This document shows positions 14,937-23,022 of a DNA stretch of 64,000 bases, piece by piece. A program made the translations under genes and the position numbers. Below the pieces are notes generated by a model that saw nothing but the letters and a program-made list of their open reading frames with translations, was not told the DNA's origin and searched no databases. This DNA comes from JAEUIV01 sp033763795 (lineage in GTDB: Bacteria > Planctomycetota > Phycisphaerae > Phycisphaerales > UBA1924): assembly GCA_033763795.1 (NCBI GenBank), contig JANRJV010000063.1, positions 1-64,000 on the forward strand, in the 5' to 3' direction. Positions within the stretch are counted from its first letter, which is position 1; each line of letters begins with the position of its first letter.

Positions 14937-16210
14937 GCGCCCGGACGACTCCCCCACTGCTGCGGCGCGTGGCGCCCGACGAGGTGCGCGGCGCGGGCGG
15001 GCGGGAGATTCCCGCGGAGATTCTCGAGGAAGCGGCGCGGCTGGTTGATGATGTCGCGACGGGCGGCGCGGCGCGGCTGCGGTTCCATGCGGAGCGGCTG
15101 GGCGATGTGGAGCCCGGGGGCGCGCTGGTCTTCGAGCGGGCGGAGCTGGTGCGGGCGCTGGAGTCGCTGCCGGGCGACCAGCGGGGCGTGCTGGAGCGCG
15201 CGGCGGAGCGCATCCGGGCGTTTGCGGAGGCGCAGCGCGGGGCGCTGCGGCCGCTGCGGGTGGAGATCCCGGGGGGCGAGGCGGGGCATGACATCGTGCC
15301 GATGGAGTCGGCGGGGTGTTACGTGCCGGGCGGGCGCTTTCCGTTGCCTTCGTCGGCGCTGATGACGGTGATCACGGCGCGGGCGGCGGGGGTGCGGAAC
15401 GTGTGGGCGGCGTCGCCGCGGCCTCGGCCCGTCACTCTGGCGGCGGCGGGGCTCGCGGGAGCGGACGGGCTGCTGGCGGCGGGCGGCGCGCACGGCGTGG
15501 CGGCGCTGGCGTTCGGCGCGGGCGTGCTTCCCGGGTCGGACATCGTGGTGGGCCCGGGGAACGCGTGGGTGACGGCGGCCAAGCGGGCGATCATGGGGAG
15601 ACGGAGCATCGACATGCTCGCGGGGCCTTCGGAGCTGCTGGTGCTGGCGGACGATTCGGCGGACCCGGAGACGATCGCGGCGGACCTGCTCGCGCAGGCG
15701 GAGCACGATTCGGACGCGTCGCCGATGCTCGTGAGCCTTTCGGCGGGACTGTGCGAGCGGGTCGAGGCGGCGCTCTCGCGGCGGCTGCCGGAGCTGCCGG
15801 CGGGGACGGCGGCGGGCGCGGCGCTGGCGAATGGATTCGCGTGCGTGTGCGGGACGATGGAGGAGGCGATCGCGGTGTGTGATCGGGCGGCGCCGGAGCA
15901 TCTGCAGGTGATGACGCGGGATGCGGAGCGCGTGGCGGCGCGGCTGGGGCACTGCGGGGCCGTTTTCATCGGCACGGCGGCGGCTGAGGTCGTGGGGGAT
16001 TATGGAGCGGGGCCGAACCACACGCTGCCGACGGCCGGGGCGGCGCGGCGGCACGGGGGGCTGTCGGTCTTCAACTTCCTGCGCGTGCGGACGTGGATGC
16101 GGATCGACGACGCCGCAGCGGCGCGGGGGCTGTACGAGGACGCGGCGGCGTTCGCGCGGATGGAAGGGCTTGAGGCCCACGCGCGCGCGGCGGAGCGTCG
16201 GCTCGTCTGA
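14933..16210 (+). CDS. hisD: Histidinol dehydrogenase
   Basis: A 425-residue enzyme doing the last two oxidations to histidine with NAD. Typical motifs are GCYVPGGRFPLPSSALM (about residues 126-142), GPGNAWVTAAKR, AGPSELLVLAD, and the Zn-ligand regions LLAQAEHDSDAS and DYGAGPNHTLPT. The start overlaps the previous gene as ATGA. It ends the operon; a short gap and a convergent Rrf2 gene follow. Confidence 0.96.
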   Translation: MSARTTPPLLRRVAPDEVRGAGGREIPAEILEEAARLVDDVATGGAARLRFHAERLGDVEPGGALVFERAELVRALESLPGDQRGVLERAAERIRAFAEAQRGALRPLRVEIPGGEAGHDIVPMESAGCYVPGGRFPLPSSALMTVITARAAGVRNVWAASPRPRPVTLAAAGLAGADGLLAAGGAHGVAALAFGAGVLPGSDIVVGPGNAWVTAAKRAIMGRRSIDMLAGPSELLVLADDSADPETIAADLLAQAEHDSDASPMLVSLSAGLCERVEAALSRRLPELPAGTAAGAALANGFACVCGTMEEAIAVCDRAAPEHLQVMTRDAERVAARLGHCGAVFIGTAAAEVVGDYGAGPNHTLPTAGAARRHGGLSVFNFLRVRTWMRIDDAAAARGLYEDAAAFARMEGLEAHARAAERRLV

Positions 16211-16243
16211 GCTGGTGACGGGAGCGTGCGCGAGCCTGCGCGA

Positions 16244-16756
16244 TTACTCGGCGCGGCCGGCGGCGGCGCCGCTGCGCGGGGCGCGGTAGCTCTTGCGGCG
16301 GGCGCCGTTGACGAGAAGTTCGGCGGGCGTGGGGCGCACGCCTTCATCCTGGTAGCGGCGGCGGAATTCTTCGAGCGTGGTGTTGCGGAGGAGGTCGGCG
16401 AGGGCGGCCTGGATGGCGACGAGCTTGTCATGGATGGCGCAGGGGTCGCCCACGCCGCAGATCCCGCCGCCGAAGGGGCAGGCGTCGCTGGTGTCCTCGC
16501 GCTCGAAGAGTGAGTAGACGTCGTAGAGCTTGATCTTGGAAGGTGAGCGTGCGAGGGCGTAGCCGCCGCCGGGCCCTGGCGTGCCGTCGACGAGGCCGGC
16601 CTGCGAGAGGACGGTGAGGAGCTTGGCGACGAAGGGACCTTGCAGGCCCCTGTCTCGGGCGATGTCGCTGGCGGAGAGCCGGGTTTTGCCGGCGTCGTAG
16701 ACCTCGGCGAGTCTGCTGAGAGCCGCGATGGCGGTTTCGGTCTGCTTGCCGTACAT
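16244..16756 (-). CDS. Rrf2-family Fe-S transcription regulator
   Basis: A 170-residue regulator. Residues 5-75 are the Rrf2 winged helix (LSASDIARDRGLQGPFVAKLLTVL, then GGGYALARSPSKI as wing). Three Cys spaced C-X6-C-X5-C (residues about 92-106, CPFGGGICGVGDPC) match the Fe-S ligand region of IscR/NsrR proteins. In this family the cluster senses NO, O2 or Fe-S status. GGAGGAG precedes the ATG at 16756. It diverges from the cbb3 oxidase operon, with an inverted repeat between, so control of respiration and of itself is likely. The C-terminal 35 residues are basic and not conserved-looking. Confidence 0.88.
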   Translation of the reverse strand: MYGKQTETAIAALSRLAEVYDAGKTRLSASDIARDRGLQGPFVAKLLTVLSQAGLVDGTPGPGGGYALARSPSKIKLYDVYSLFEREDTSDACPFGGGICGVGDPCAIHDKLVAIQAALADLLRNTTLEEFRRRYQDEGVRPTPAELLVNGARRKSYRAPRSGAAAGRAE

Positions 16757-16879
16757 GCGAACTCCTCCGGCCGGTGCGGGCGTCGCTTTGAGCGATTGCG
16801 GGCTTGTCCGTTCGGCCTCTTTCCGGGCTTCACCTCGGCCCCGAAGACGGTACCGCGGATCGGGCCCGAAATCCAGAGC

Positions 16880-16907
16880 AAGAATTCCAGAATAATGACG
16901 AATTCTT
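16880..16907. promoter_or_regulatory. Inverted repeat between rrf2 and cco genes, operator candidate
   Basis: AAGAATTC (16880-16887) and GAATTCTT (16900-16907) are perfect arms with a 12-base AT-rich spacer, inside an otherwise GC-rich region. A dyad of this size suits an Rrf2 dimer. It lies 124 bases upstream of the rrf2 start and 123 bases upstream of ccoNO, so it could serve both. A related half-site, GGATTCTTGAA, follows at 16914-16924. Confidence 0.55.
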
Positions 16908-17029
16908 TGTCCGGGATTCTTGAACTCTGTCCGATTCGGATTATCGTGCGAGCACGGCTCTGACTGGCGGGCGGCCCGCCGGTGTTCGTCTCGGCGACCA
17001 GAAGCCGAACTCGTATCGGGACCGCACCA

Positions 17030-19294
17030 ATGACATCGCTTGCAGCACCGGAACGCTGGGACGACGCCGCTCGCTCGGGCCTTGAACAGACGTTTACGTA
17101 CGACGACGCGATCGTGCGCCAATTCATGTGGGTGACCGTTCTGTGGGGCGTGGTGGCGATGGCGGCTGGTCTGTTCATCGCGCTGCAGTTGGTCTTGCCC
17201 GAGCTGAACCTGGGGATCGAGTATTTGAGCTTCGGGCGGTTGCGGCCCCTGCACACGAACGCGGCGATCTTCGCGTTCGTGGGGAACGGGATGTTCGCGG
17301 GGGTGTACTACTCGACGCAGCGTCTGTGCAAGGCGCGGATGTGGAGCGACGCCCTGAGCAACCTGCACTTCTGGGGGTGGCAGGCGATCATCGTGGCGGC
17401 GGCGGTGACGCTGCCCCTGGGGTACACGCAGGGGAAGGAGTACGCGGAGCTGGAGTGGCCGATCGACATCGCGATCGCGCTGGTGTGGGCGGGGTGCTTC
17501 GGGGTGAACTTCTTCATGACGCTGGTGAAGCGTCGCGAGCCGCACATGTACGTGGCGCTGTGGTTCTACATCGCGACGATCGTGACGGTGTCGGTGCTGC
17601 ACATCTTCAACAGCCTGTCGGTGGTGGCGGCGCCGCTGAAGAGCTACTCGGTGTACGCGGGGGTTCAGGACGCGCTGGTGCAGTGGTGGTACGGGCACAA
17701 CGCGGTGGCGTTCTTCCTGACGACGCCGATCCTGGGGCTGATGTACTACTTCATGCCCAAGGCGGCCGAGCGGCCGGTGTTCTCGTACAAGCTGTCGATC
17801 GTTCACTTCTGGTCGCTGGTGTTCATCTACATCTGGGCGGGCCCCCACCACCTGCACTACACGGCGCTGCCCGAGTGGGCGTCGACGCTTGGGATGCTCT
17901 TCTCGCTGATGCTGTGGATGCCGAGCTGGGGCGGGATGATCAACGGTCTGATGACGCTGCGGGGGGCGTGGCACAAGGTGACGGTCGACCCGGTGCTGAA
18001 GTTCTTCGTGGTGGCGGTGACGTTCTACGGGATGTCGACGTTCGAGGGGCCTCTGCTGTCGGTCAAGAGCGTGAACGCGCTGTCGCACTACACGGACTGG
18101 ACGATCGGCCACGTGCACGGCGGGGCGCTGGGCTGGAACGCGATGCTGTTCTTCGGGATGGCGTACTGGCTGATGCCCCGGCTGTACGGGACGACGCTGT
18201 GGTCGCGGAAGCTGGCCGAGTGGCACTTCTGGATCTCGACGCTGGGGATCTGCGCCTACTGGCTGAGCATGCAGTGGGCGGGGATCACGCAGGGGCTGAT
18301 GTGGCGGGCGTTCGACGAGGCGGGGGCGCTGGCGTACCCCGACTTCGTCGAGACGGTGACGAAGCTGGCGCCGATGTACTGGATCCGCGCGGCGGGTGGC
18401 GGGCTGTTCGTCGTGGGCATGTTCATGTGCGCCCTGAACCTGATCCTGACGTGGAGGGCGGCTCCCAAGGAGGTCCCCGAGGTCGTGTACAGCGCGGCCC
18501 CGCTGGGGTCGAACGGGCACGCCGACCCGGTCTACAAGTCCGACCTCGAGAACGTGATCCCGCTGGGCAAGCTGACGGACGAGATCACGGAGCTCTCGTG
18601 GCACCGGCGCTGGGAGCGGTTCCCGCTGCGGTTCGCGGCGTTCGTGCTGGCGGCGATCAGCGTGGGGACGCTGCTGGAGGCGGTGCCCATGTTCGCGATC
18701 AGGTCGAACATCCCGACGATCGAGACGGTGACCCCGTACACGCCTCTGGAGCTGATCGGGCGCGACATCTACCGGGCCGAGGGGTGCTACAACTGCCACT
18801 CGCAGATGATCCGTCCGATCTGGGCGGAGGTGCGCCGCTACGGCGAGTATTCCAAGCCCGGCGAGTTCGTGTACGACCATCCGTTCCAGTGGGGCTCGCG
18901 GCGGATCGGCCCGGACCTGCACCGCGTGGGCGGCAAGTACTCGCACGACTGGCACGTGCGGCACTTCGAGAACCCCAGGCAAGTGGTGCAGGGGTCGATC
19001 ATGCCCACGTACGGGCACCTGCTGGAGCAGGCGGTGCCGTGGCATGAGGTGAAGCCCACGATGAAGGCGATGCGCCTGCTGGGCGTGCCCTACACGCCCG
19101 AGGAGATCGACCGGGGCACGGAGGCCGCGCAGCTGCAGGCGGCGACGATGGCCAGGGAGCTCGAGACGCAGGGCGGGTACCAGGGCATGGGCGACAAGAA
19201 GGTCATCGCGCTGATCGCGTACCTGCAGCGTCTGGGGACGGACATTTCGAAGGCGCCCGCGGACGCCGCGGCCGGTGAGGAGCCCAAGCCGTGA
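17030..19294 (+). CDS. ccoN: cbb3 cytochrome c oxidase subunits I and II fused (CcoN-CcoO)
   Basis: A 754-residue membrane protein. Residues 1 to about 500 are CcoN with about 12 helices and the haem and CuB His: RPLHTNAAIF (H75), WYGHNAVAF, GPHHLHY and WTIGHVHGGALGWN. A linker leads to CcoO (about 540-754), which has one membrane anchor and one c-type haem site CYNCHSQ (near residue 586), with Met-rich ligand region later (GSIMPTYGHLL). It reduces O2 to water with high affinity and pumps protons. The ATG at 17030 is preferred over one at 16982 because it lacks an extra Arg-rich leader; neither has a clear ribosome-binding site. The fusion fixes the two subunits at 1:1. Confidence 0.93.
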   Translation: MTSLAAPERWDDAARSGLEQTFTYDDAIVRQFMWVTVLWGVVAMAAGLFIALQLVLPELNLGIEYLSFGRLRPLHTNAAIFAFVGNGMFAGVYYSTQRLCKARMWSDALSNLHFWGWQAIIVAAAVTLPLGYTQGKEYAELEWPIDIAIALVWAGCFGVNFFMTLVKRREPHMYVALWFYIATIVTVSVLHIFNSLSVVAAPLKSYSVYAGVQDALVQWWYGHNAVAFFLTTPILGLMYYFMPKAAERPVFSYKLSIVHFWSLVFIYIWAGPHHLHYTALPEWASTLGMLFSLMLWMPSWGGMINGLMTLRGAWHKVTVDPVLKFFVVAVTFYGMSTFEGPLLSVKSVNALSHYTDWTIGHVHGGALGWNAMLFFGMAYWLMPRLYGTTLWSRKLAEWHFWISTLGICAYWLSMQWAGITQGLMWRAFDEAGALAYPDFVETVTKLAPMYWIRAAGGGLFVVGMFMCALNLILTWRAAPKEVPEVVYSAAPLGSNGHADPVYKSDLENVIPLGKLTDEITELSWHRRWERFPLRFAAFVLAAISVGTLLEAVPMFAIRSNIPTIETVTPYTPLELIGRDIYRAEGCYNCHSQMIRPIWAEVRRYGEYSKPGEFVYDHPFQWGSRRIGPDLHRVGGKYSHDWHVRHFENPRQVVQGSIMPTYGHLLEQAVPWHEVKPTMKAMRLLGVPYTPEEIDRGTEAAQLQAATMARELETQGGYQGMGDKKVIALIAYLQRLGTDISKAPADAAAGEEPKP

Positions 19295-19506
19295 GCATGA
19301 CGGACATCGTGAGCGCGATGAACTCGACGCTGGGCACGCAGATCGGCCTGGTGCTGTTCGTGTCGGTGTTTCTCGTGGTTGTGGTCCGGATGTTCCGCAG
19401 GGGGAACTCGGTGGCGCACAGGCGGTTTGCGAGCCTGCCGCTGAGCGAGGCGCGGGTGGTGAGCACCGGGGCCGCCCAGAAGGGAGCGAGCAATGGCGGG
19501 ACGTAA
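19291..19506 (+). CDS. ccoQ: CcoQ-like small cbb3 subunit
   Basis: A 71-residue protein with one membrane helix (about residues 18-36, IGLVLFVSVFLVVVV) followed by a basic RMFRRGN segment, the usual shape of CcoQ, which stabilises the oxidase. GTG at 19291 overlaps the previous stop (GTGA); the ATG at 19297 is an alternative start. It overlaps ccoP by 14 bases. Confidence 0.8.
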   Translation: MSMTDIVSAMNSTLGTQIGLVLFVSVFLVVVVRMFRRGNSVAHRRFASLPLSEARVVSTGAAQKGASNGGT

Positions 19507-20113
19507 AGAAAAGCTGATGGGGCACGAGTACGACGGGATCAGCGAGTACGACAACCCGACTCCCGGGTGGTGGCACATGTTCTTCATCGCGTCGGTGTTC
19601 TACAGCGCGGTGTACATCGCCTTCTGGCATTTCTCTCCGGTGGCGTGGTCGACGCCGCAGGCGCTGGCGAGCGATGAGCGGGCGTACTACGGGCGTCTGT
19701 TCGCGGACCTGGGCGAGCTGGACCACGACGCTCCGACGATGGTGCGTCTGATGCAGGACCAGAAGTGGATGGCGTTCGGCCAGTCGATCTTCGTGGCCAA
19801 CTGCGCGCAGTGCCACGCGGCGGACGGCAGCGGGATCAACGGGGCGAACCTGACGGACGACCGCTGGATCAACGTTCGGAAGATCGAGGACATCTTCGGG
19901 ATCGTGAGCGAGGGGGTAGCGGCGAAGGGGATGCCCGCGTGGAAGAACCGGCTGGGCGAGAACGAGCGTGTGCTGGTGGCGAGCTACGTGGCGAGCCTGC
20001 GGAACACGCCGCGTCAGGGGCGTGCCGCGGAGGGCGAGCCGATCGGTCCCTGGCCGGCGCCCGACGCCGGGGCGTCCGCCGGGCCCGGCGAGGTTGATCT
20101 GGCGTCGCGTTGA
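19493..20113 (+). CDS. ccoP: CcoP-type cbb3 subunit III with a single haem c
   Basis: A 206-residue protein. The N-terminal HEYDGISEYDNPTPGWW and following helix (about residues 28-46) are diagnostic for CcoP/FixP. Only one CXXCH (NCAQCH, near residue 105) is present, followed by an axial Met region (AAKGMPAW). Standard CcoP is about 290-310 residues with two haems, so this one lacks a haem domain. It passes electrons from soluble cytochrome c to CcoO. The C-terminus is Pro/Ala/Gly-rich. Confidence 0.9.
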   Translation: MAGRKEKLMGHEYDGISEYDNPTPGWWHMFFIASVFYSAVYIAFWHFSPVAWSTPQALASDERAYYGRLFADLGELDHDAPTMVRLMQDQKWMAFGQSIFVANCAQCHAADGSGINGANLTDDRWINVRKIEDIFGIVSEGVAAKGMPAWKNRLGENERVLVASYVASLRNTPRQGRAAEGEPIGPWPAPDAGASAGPGEVDLASR

Positions 20114-20140
20114 ACAGCGTGTCTTTGCAGGAGCTCCCGC

Positions 20141-21745
20141 GTGACTGCCTACAGCAAGCATGCAAGCGCCGCCGAAGCGCCCGACCGTGTGCTGGCCACG
20201 CTGAACGCCGACGGTTCGCGGCACTGGATCAACCCGAAGCTGTCGATCGGGAGGTTCCTGCACGGGCGGCGCGTGGTGGCGTACGTGCTGATCGCGGTGT
20301 TCGCCGTGCTGCCCTACATCACGATCAACGGGAAGCCGGCGATGCTGATCGACATCGCGCACCGCCGGTTCACGCTCTTCGGCGTGACGTTCTTCCCGAC
20401 CGACACGGTGCTGATGGCGGTGCTGATGCTGTGCATCTTCCTGAGCATCTTCCTGATCACGGCCATGTTCGGGCGGGTGTGGTGCGGGTGGGCGTGCCCG
20501 CAGACGGTGTACATGGAGTTCCTGTACCGGCCCATCGAGAGGCTGTTCGACGGGGCGCCGGGGTCGGTGCGGTCGAAGCGGCCGGCGGCGCCGGCGCTGC
20601 GCGTGCTGAAATATCTGGTGTTCTTCGTCTTCTCGTGCTACCTGGCGCACGTGTTCCTGGCGTACTTCGTGGGGATCGAGCGGCTGGCGACGTGGGTGAC
20701 GCGCTCGCCCTTCGAGCATCCGGCGTCGTTCGCGATCATGGCGGTCGTGACAGGGCTGATGATGTTCGACTTCGTGTTCTTCCGGGAGCAGACGTGCCTG
20801 GTGGCGTGCCCCTATGGGCGGCTGCAGTCGGTGATGCTCGATCGCGACACGCTGATCGTGGCGTACGACTACAACCGGGGCGAGCCCCGGGGGAAGAAGC
20901 AGCGCAAGGGGTCGGGGACGGGGGCGACGCCGTCGGGCGTGTCGCTCCGCGTCGTGGACAATCCGCATCAGAAGAAGGCGTGCGGCTGCGGACCCGGCGG
21001 GAGCTGCAAGCGCGAGAGCGCGGAGGCGGCGGCGGCCGCGCTGCCTGAGCCGGAAGAGATCCGGCGCGGCGACTGTGTCGACTGCAATCTGTGCGTCACG
21101 ACGTGCCCCACGGGGATCGACATCCGCAACGGGCTGCAGATGGAGTGCATCGGGTGCGCGCAGTGCATCGACGCGTGCGATGCCGTCATGAGCAAGATCG
21201 GGAAGCCCACTGGGCTGATCCGCTATTCCTCGCGTGCGATCCTGGAGGGCAAGGCGCGGCACATCCTTCGGCCGCGGCTGGTGCTGTACCCCACGATCCT
21301 GCTGGGGCTGATGGCGCTGTTCGTGTATCTGCTCGTGACGCGGGCGCCGGCGGAGGCGGCGGTGCTGCCCAGGCAGGGCGCACCGTTCTACACGCTGCCG
21401 ACGGGAGAGGTCGCGAACCAGGTCCGCTTGCGGCTGGTGAACCGGACGGACGAGCCGGCGCAGATGTCGGTGTCGCTGCCCCCCGAGGCGCTCGGGGCGG
21501 GCGCGCGGCTGGTGATCGACGAGGCGACGGTGTCGATGGGCGCGCTGGAATCGTCGACGGTGGGGTTCATCCTGACGGCGCCGCCCGAGTTGTTCTCGGG
21601 GCGCGGCGCGTACATGACGGAGCTGGTGGTCACGGGCGGCGACGGCTTCTCGAAGCGTCTGCCCTTCCGGATGCTGGGGCCCGCGCGGCGGGCCGAGGCG
21701 CCGGATGAATGGGCGCCCGCGCCGACCGAGGAGGCGAAGCCATGA
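20141..21745 (+). CDS. ccoG: CcoG (FixG/RdxA-like) ferredoxin-type membrane protein
   Basis: A 534-residue protein with about five membrane helices, two 4Fe-4S motifs (CVDCNLCVTTCP near residue 312 and CIGCAQCIDACD near 338) and CGWACPQTVY at 124-133. Residues about 395-520 form a C-terminal immunoglobulin-like periplasmic domain. CcoG proteins reduce Cu(II) for cbb3 assembly in studied bacteria. Compared with the usual 470-490 residues, it has an insertion of about 60 residues before the first cluster, with the Cys-rich CGCGPGGSC (near 280). GTG at 20141 follows AGGAG. Confidence 0.92.
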   Translation: MTAYSKHASAAEAPDRVLATLNADGSRHWINPKLSIGRFLHGRRVVAYVLIAVFAVLPYITINGKPAMLIDIAHRRFTLFGVTFFPTDTVLMAVLMLCIFLSIFLITAMFGRVWCGWACPQTVYMEFLYRPIERLFDGAPGSVRSKRPAAPALRVLKYLVFFVFSCYLAHVFLAYFVGIERLATWVTRSPFEHPASFAIMAVVTGLMMFDFVFFREQTCLVACPYGRLQSVMLDRDTLIVAYDYNRGEPRGKKQRKGSGTGATPSGVSLRVVDNPHQKKACGCGPGGSCKRESAEAAAAALPEPEEIRRGDCVDCNLCVTTCPTGIDIRNGLQMECIGCAQCIDACDAVMSKIGKPTGLIRYSSRAILEGKARHILRPRLVLYPTILLGLMALFVYLLVTRAPAEAAVLPRQGAPFYTLPTGEVANQVRLRLVNRTDEPAQMSVSLPPEALGAGARLVIDEATVSMGALESSTVGFILTAPPELFSGRGAYMTELVVTGGDGFSKRLPFRMLGPARRAEAPDEWAPAPTEEAKP

Positions 21746-22230
21746 GGCGCGGAGCGGTGGCGCTCGTGCTGATCGGCGTGATCACGCTGCTGAGCCTGGC
21801 GGGGGCCGGCGCGCTGATCTATTACGCGCACAGCGACGGCGGGTTCGCGGTCGAGCCCGACTACTACGCGCAGGCGCTCAAGTGGGACGAGAAGTCCCGG
21901 CAGCGCGAGCGCAGCGCGCAGCTCGGCTGGCGGGCGCGGATCGCGTCCGCGCCGTCGGGTTCCCGCGTAGGAGCCGTGCGGCTGGAGCTGCGGCTGGTCG
22001 ACTCTGCGGAGAGCGCGGTGACGGGCGCACTGGTGACGGCGGAGGTGTTCGCCAACGCGCGGGCCTCGGAGCGGAGCGAGCTGCGCTTTGCCGAGGTGGA
22101 GTCGGGCGTGTACGTGGCGGACTTCGTGCCGGGCGGACCGGGCTCGTGGCACGTCCGTCTGCGTGCGGAGCGCGGGACGGAGCTTTTTCTTGACGAGCGG
22201 GATGTGCTGCTGGGCGGGCCGGCCGACTGA
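21742..22230 (+). CDS. ccoH: CcoH/FixH-like assembly protein
   Basis: A 162-residue protein with one N-terminal membrane helix (about residues 5-28) and the FixH signature region EPDYYAQALKWDEKSRQ near residue 37. The rest is a beta-rich periplasmic domain (ADFVPGGPGSWHVRLRAERG). CcoH is needed for stable cbb3 assembly. ATG 21742 follows GAGGAGG and overlaps the ccoG stop as ATGA; the in-frame start at 21709 would lie inside ccoG. Confidence 0.85.
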   Translation: MRRGAVALVLIGVITLLSLAGAGALIYYAHSDGGFAVEPDYYAQALKWDEKSRQRERSAQLGWRARIASAPSGSRVGAVRLELRLVDSAESAVTGALVTAEVFANARASERSELRFAEVESGVYVADFVPGGPGSWHVRLRAERGTELFLDERDVLLGGPAD

Positions 22231-22233
22231 GCC

Positions 22234-23022
22234 ATGATCACGCTGATCGTCTCCATCTTTCTCGCGAGCCTGACGGGCAGCCTGCACTGCGCGGGGATGT
22301 GCGGCGCGTTCCTGGCGTTCGCAGTGGGTCTTGACGGATCGCGGAGCGTGCGCGCCCGGGCCGCGCTGCAGTCGGCGTATCACGTCGGCCGGCTGGCGAC
22401 GTACACGGCGCTGGGGGTTGTCGCGGGGGGGCTGGGAGCGGCCTTCAACACGGGGGGCGAGCTGCTGGGCGTGCAGCGTGTGGCGGTGGTGTGCGCGGGG
22501 TCGCTGATGGTGGGGTTCGGCGTGATCACGGTGCTGCGCCTGAACGGCGTGAAGCTGCCGGCGGCGCCGGTGCCACAGGCCGCGCGGCGGCTGGCAGAGC
22601 GCACGCTGCGCTCGTCACTGTCGCTCCCCCCACTGCTGCGTGCGGCGAGCACGGGGCTCGCGACGACGCTGCTGCCCTGCGGGTGGCTGTACGCGTTCGT
22701 GATCACGGCTGCGGGGACGGGCCGGCCGGGGCTCGGCGCGCTGACGATGGCGGTCTTCTGGCTGGGGACGCTGCCGGCGCTAGTGGCGGTCGGCGCGGGG
22801 GTGCAGTCGATCGCGGCGCGGCTGCCGGCGATCGGTCGGCGCGTGCCGCTGATCACGGCGACGATCATTGTGGCGGTGGGACTCTTGACCGTGTTCGGGC
22901 GCGGGGCGGGCGAGCTGCCGGTGCCGATCGCGGGGCCCCGGCCCACGCTGGACGCGCTCGTGCAGCGCGTGCGCACCATCGACCAGACAGGACCGACGTG
23001 CCATGACGACGCTGCCCGCTGA
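22234..23022 (+). CDS. SafE/DsbD-like membrane protein of the cbb3 assembly cluster
   Basis: A 262-residue membrane protein with six hydrophobic segments. SLHCAGMCGAF at residues 17-27 is the hallmark of the sulfite-exporter TauE/SafE-like (DsbD_2) family often found beside ccoI. A second conserved Cys lies in TTLLPCGWLYAF (about 150). Paired Cys in membrane helices suggest metal or electron transfer, probably copper supply to the oxidase, though the reaction is unproven. It starts 3 bases after ccoH and overlaps ccoI by 20 bases. Confidence 0.8.
   Translation: MITLIVSIFLASLTGSLHCAGMCGAFLAFAVGLDGSRSVRARAALQSAYHVGRLATYTALGVVAGGLGAAFNTGGELLGVQRVAVVCAGSLMVGFGVITVLRLNGVKLPAAPVPQAARRLAERTLRSSLSLPPLLRAASTGLATTLLPCGWLYAFVITAAGTGRPGLGALTMAVFWLGTLPALVAVGAGVQSIAARLPAIGRRVPLITATIIVAVGLLTVFGRGAGELPVPIAGPRPTLDALVQRVRTIDQTGPTCHDDAAR

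Noticed and set aside
16244..21262. A 1672-residue minus-strand open frame
   Set aside because: Only the last 170 codons (rrf2) have protein-like sequence and a ribosome-binding site. The rest is antisense to the cco genes and rich in Arg, His and Pro.
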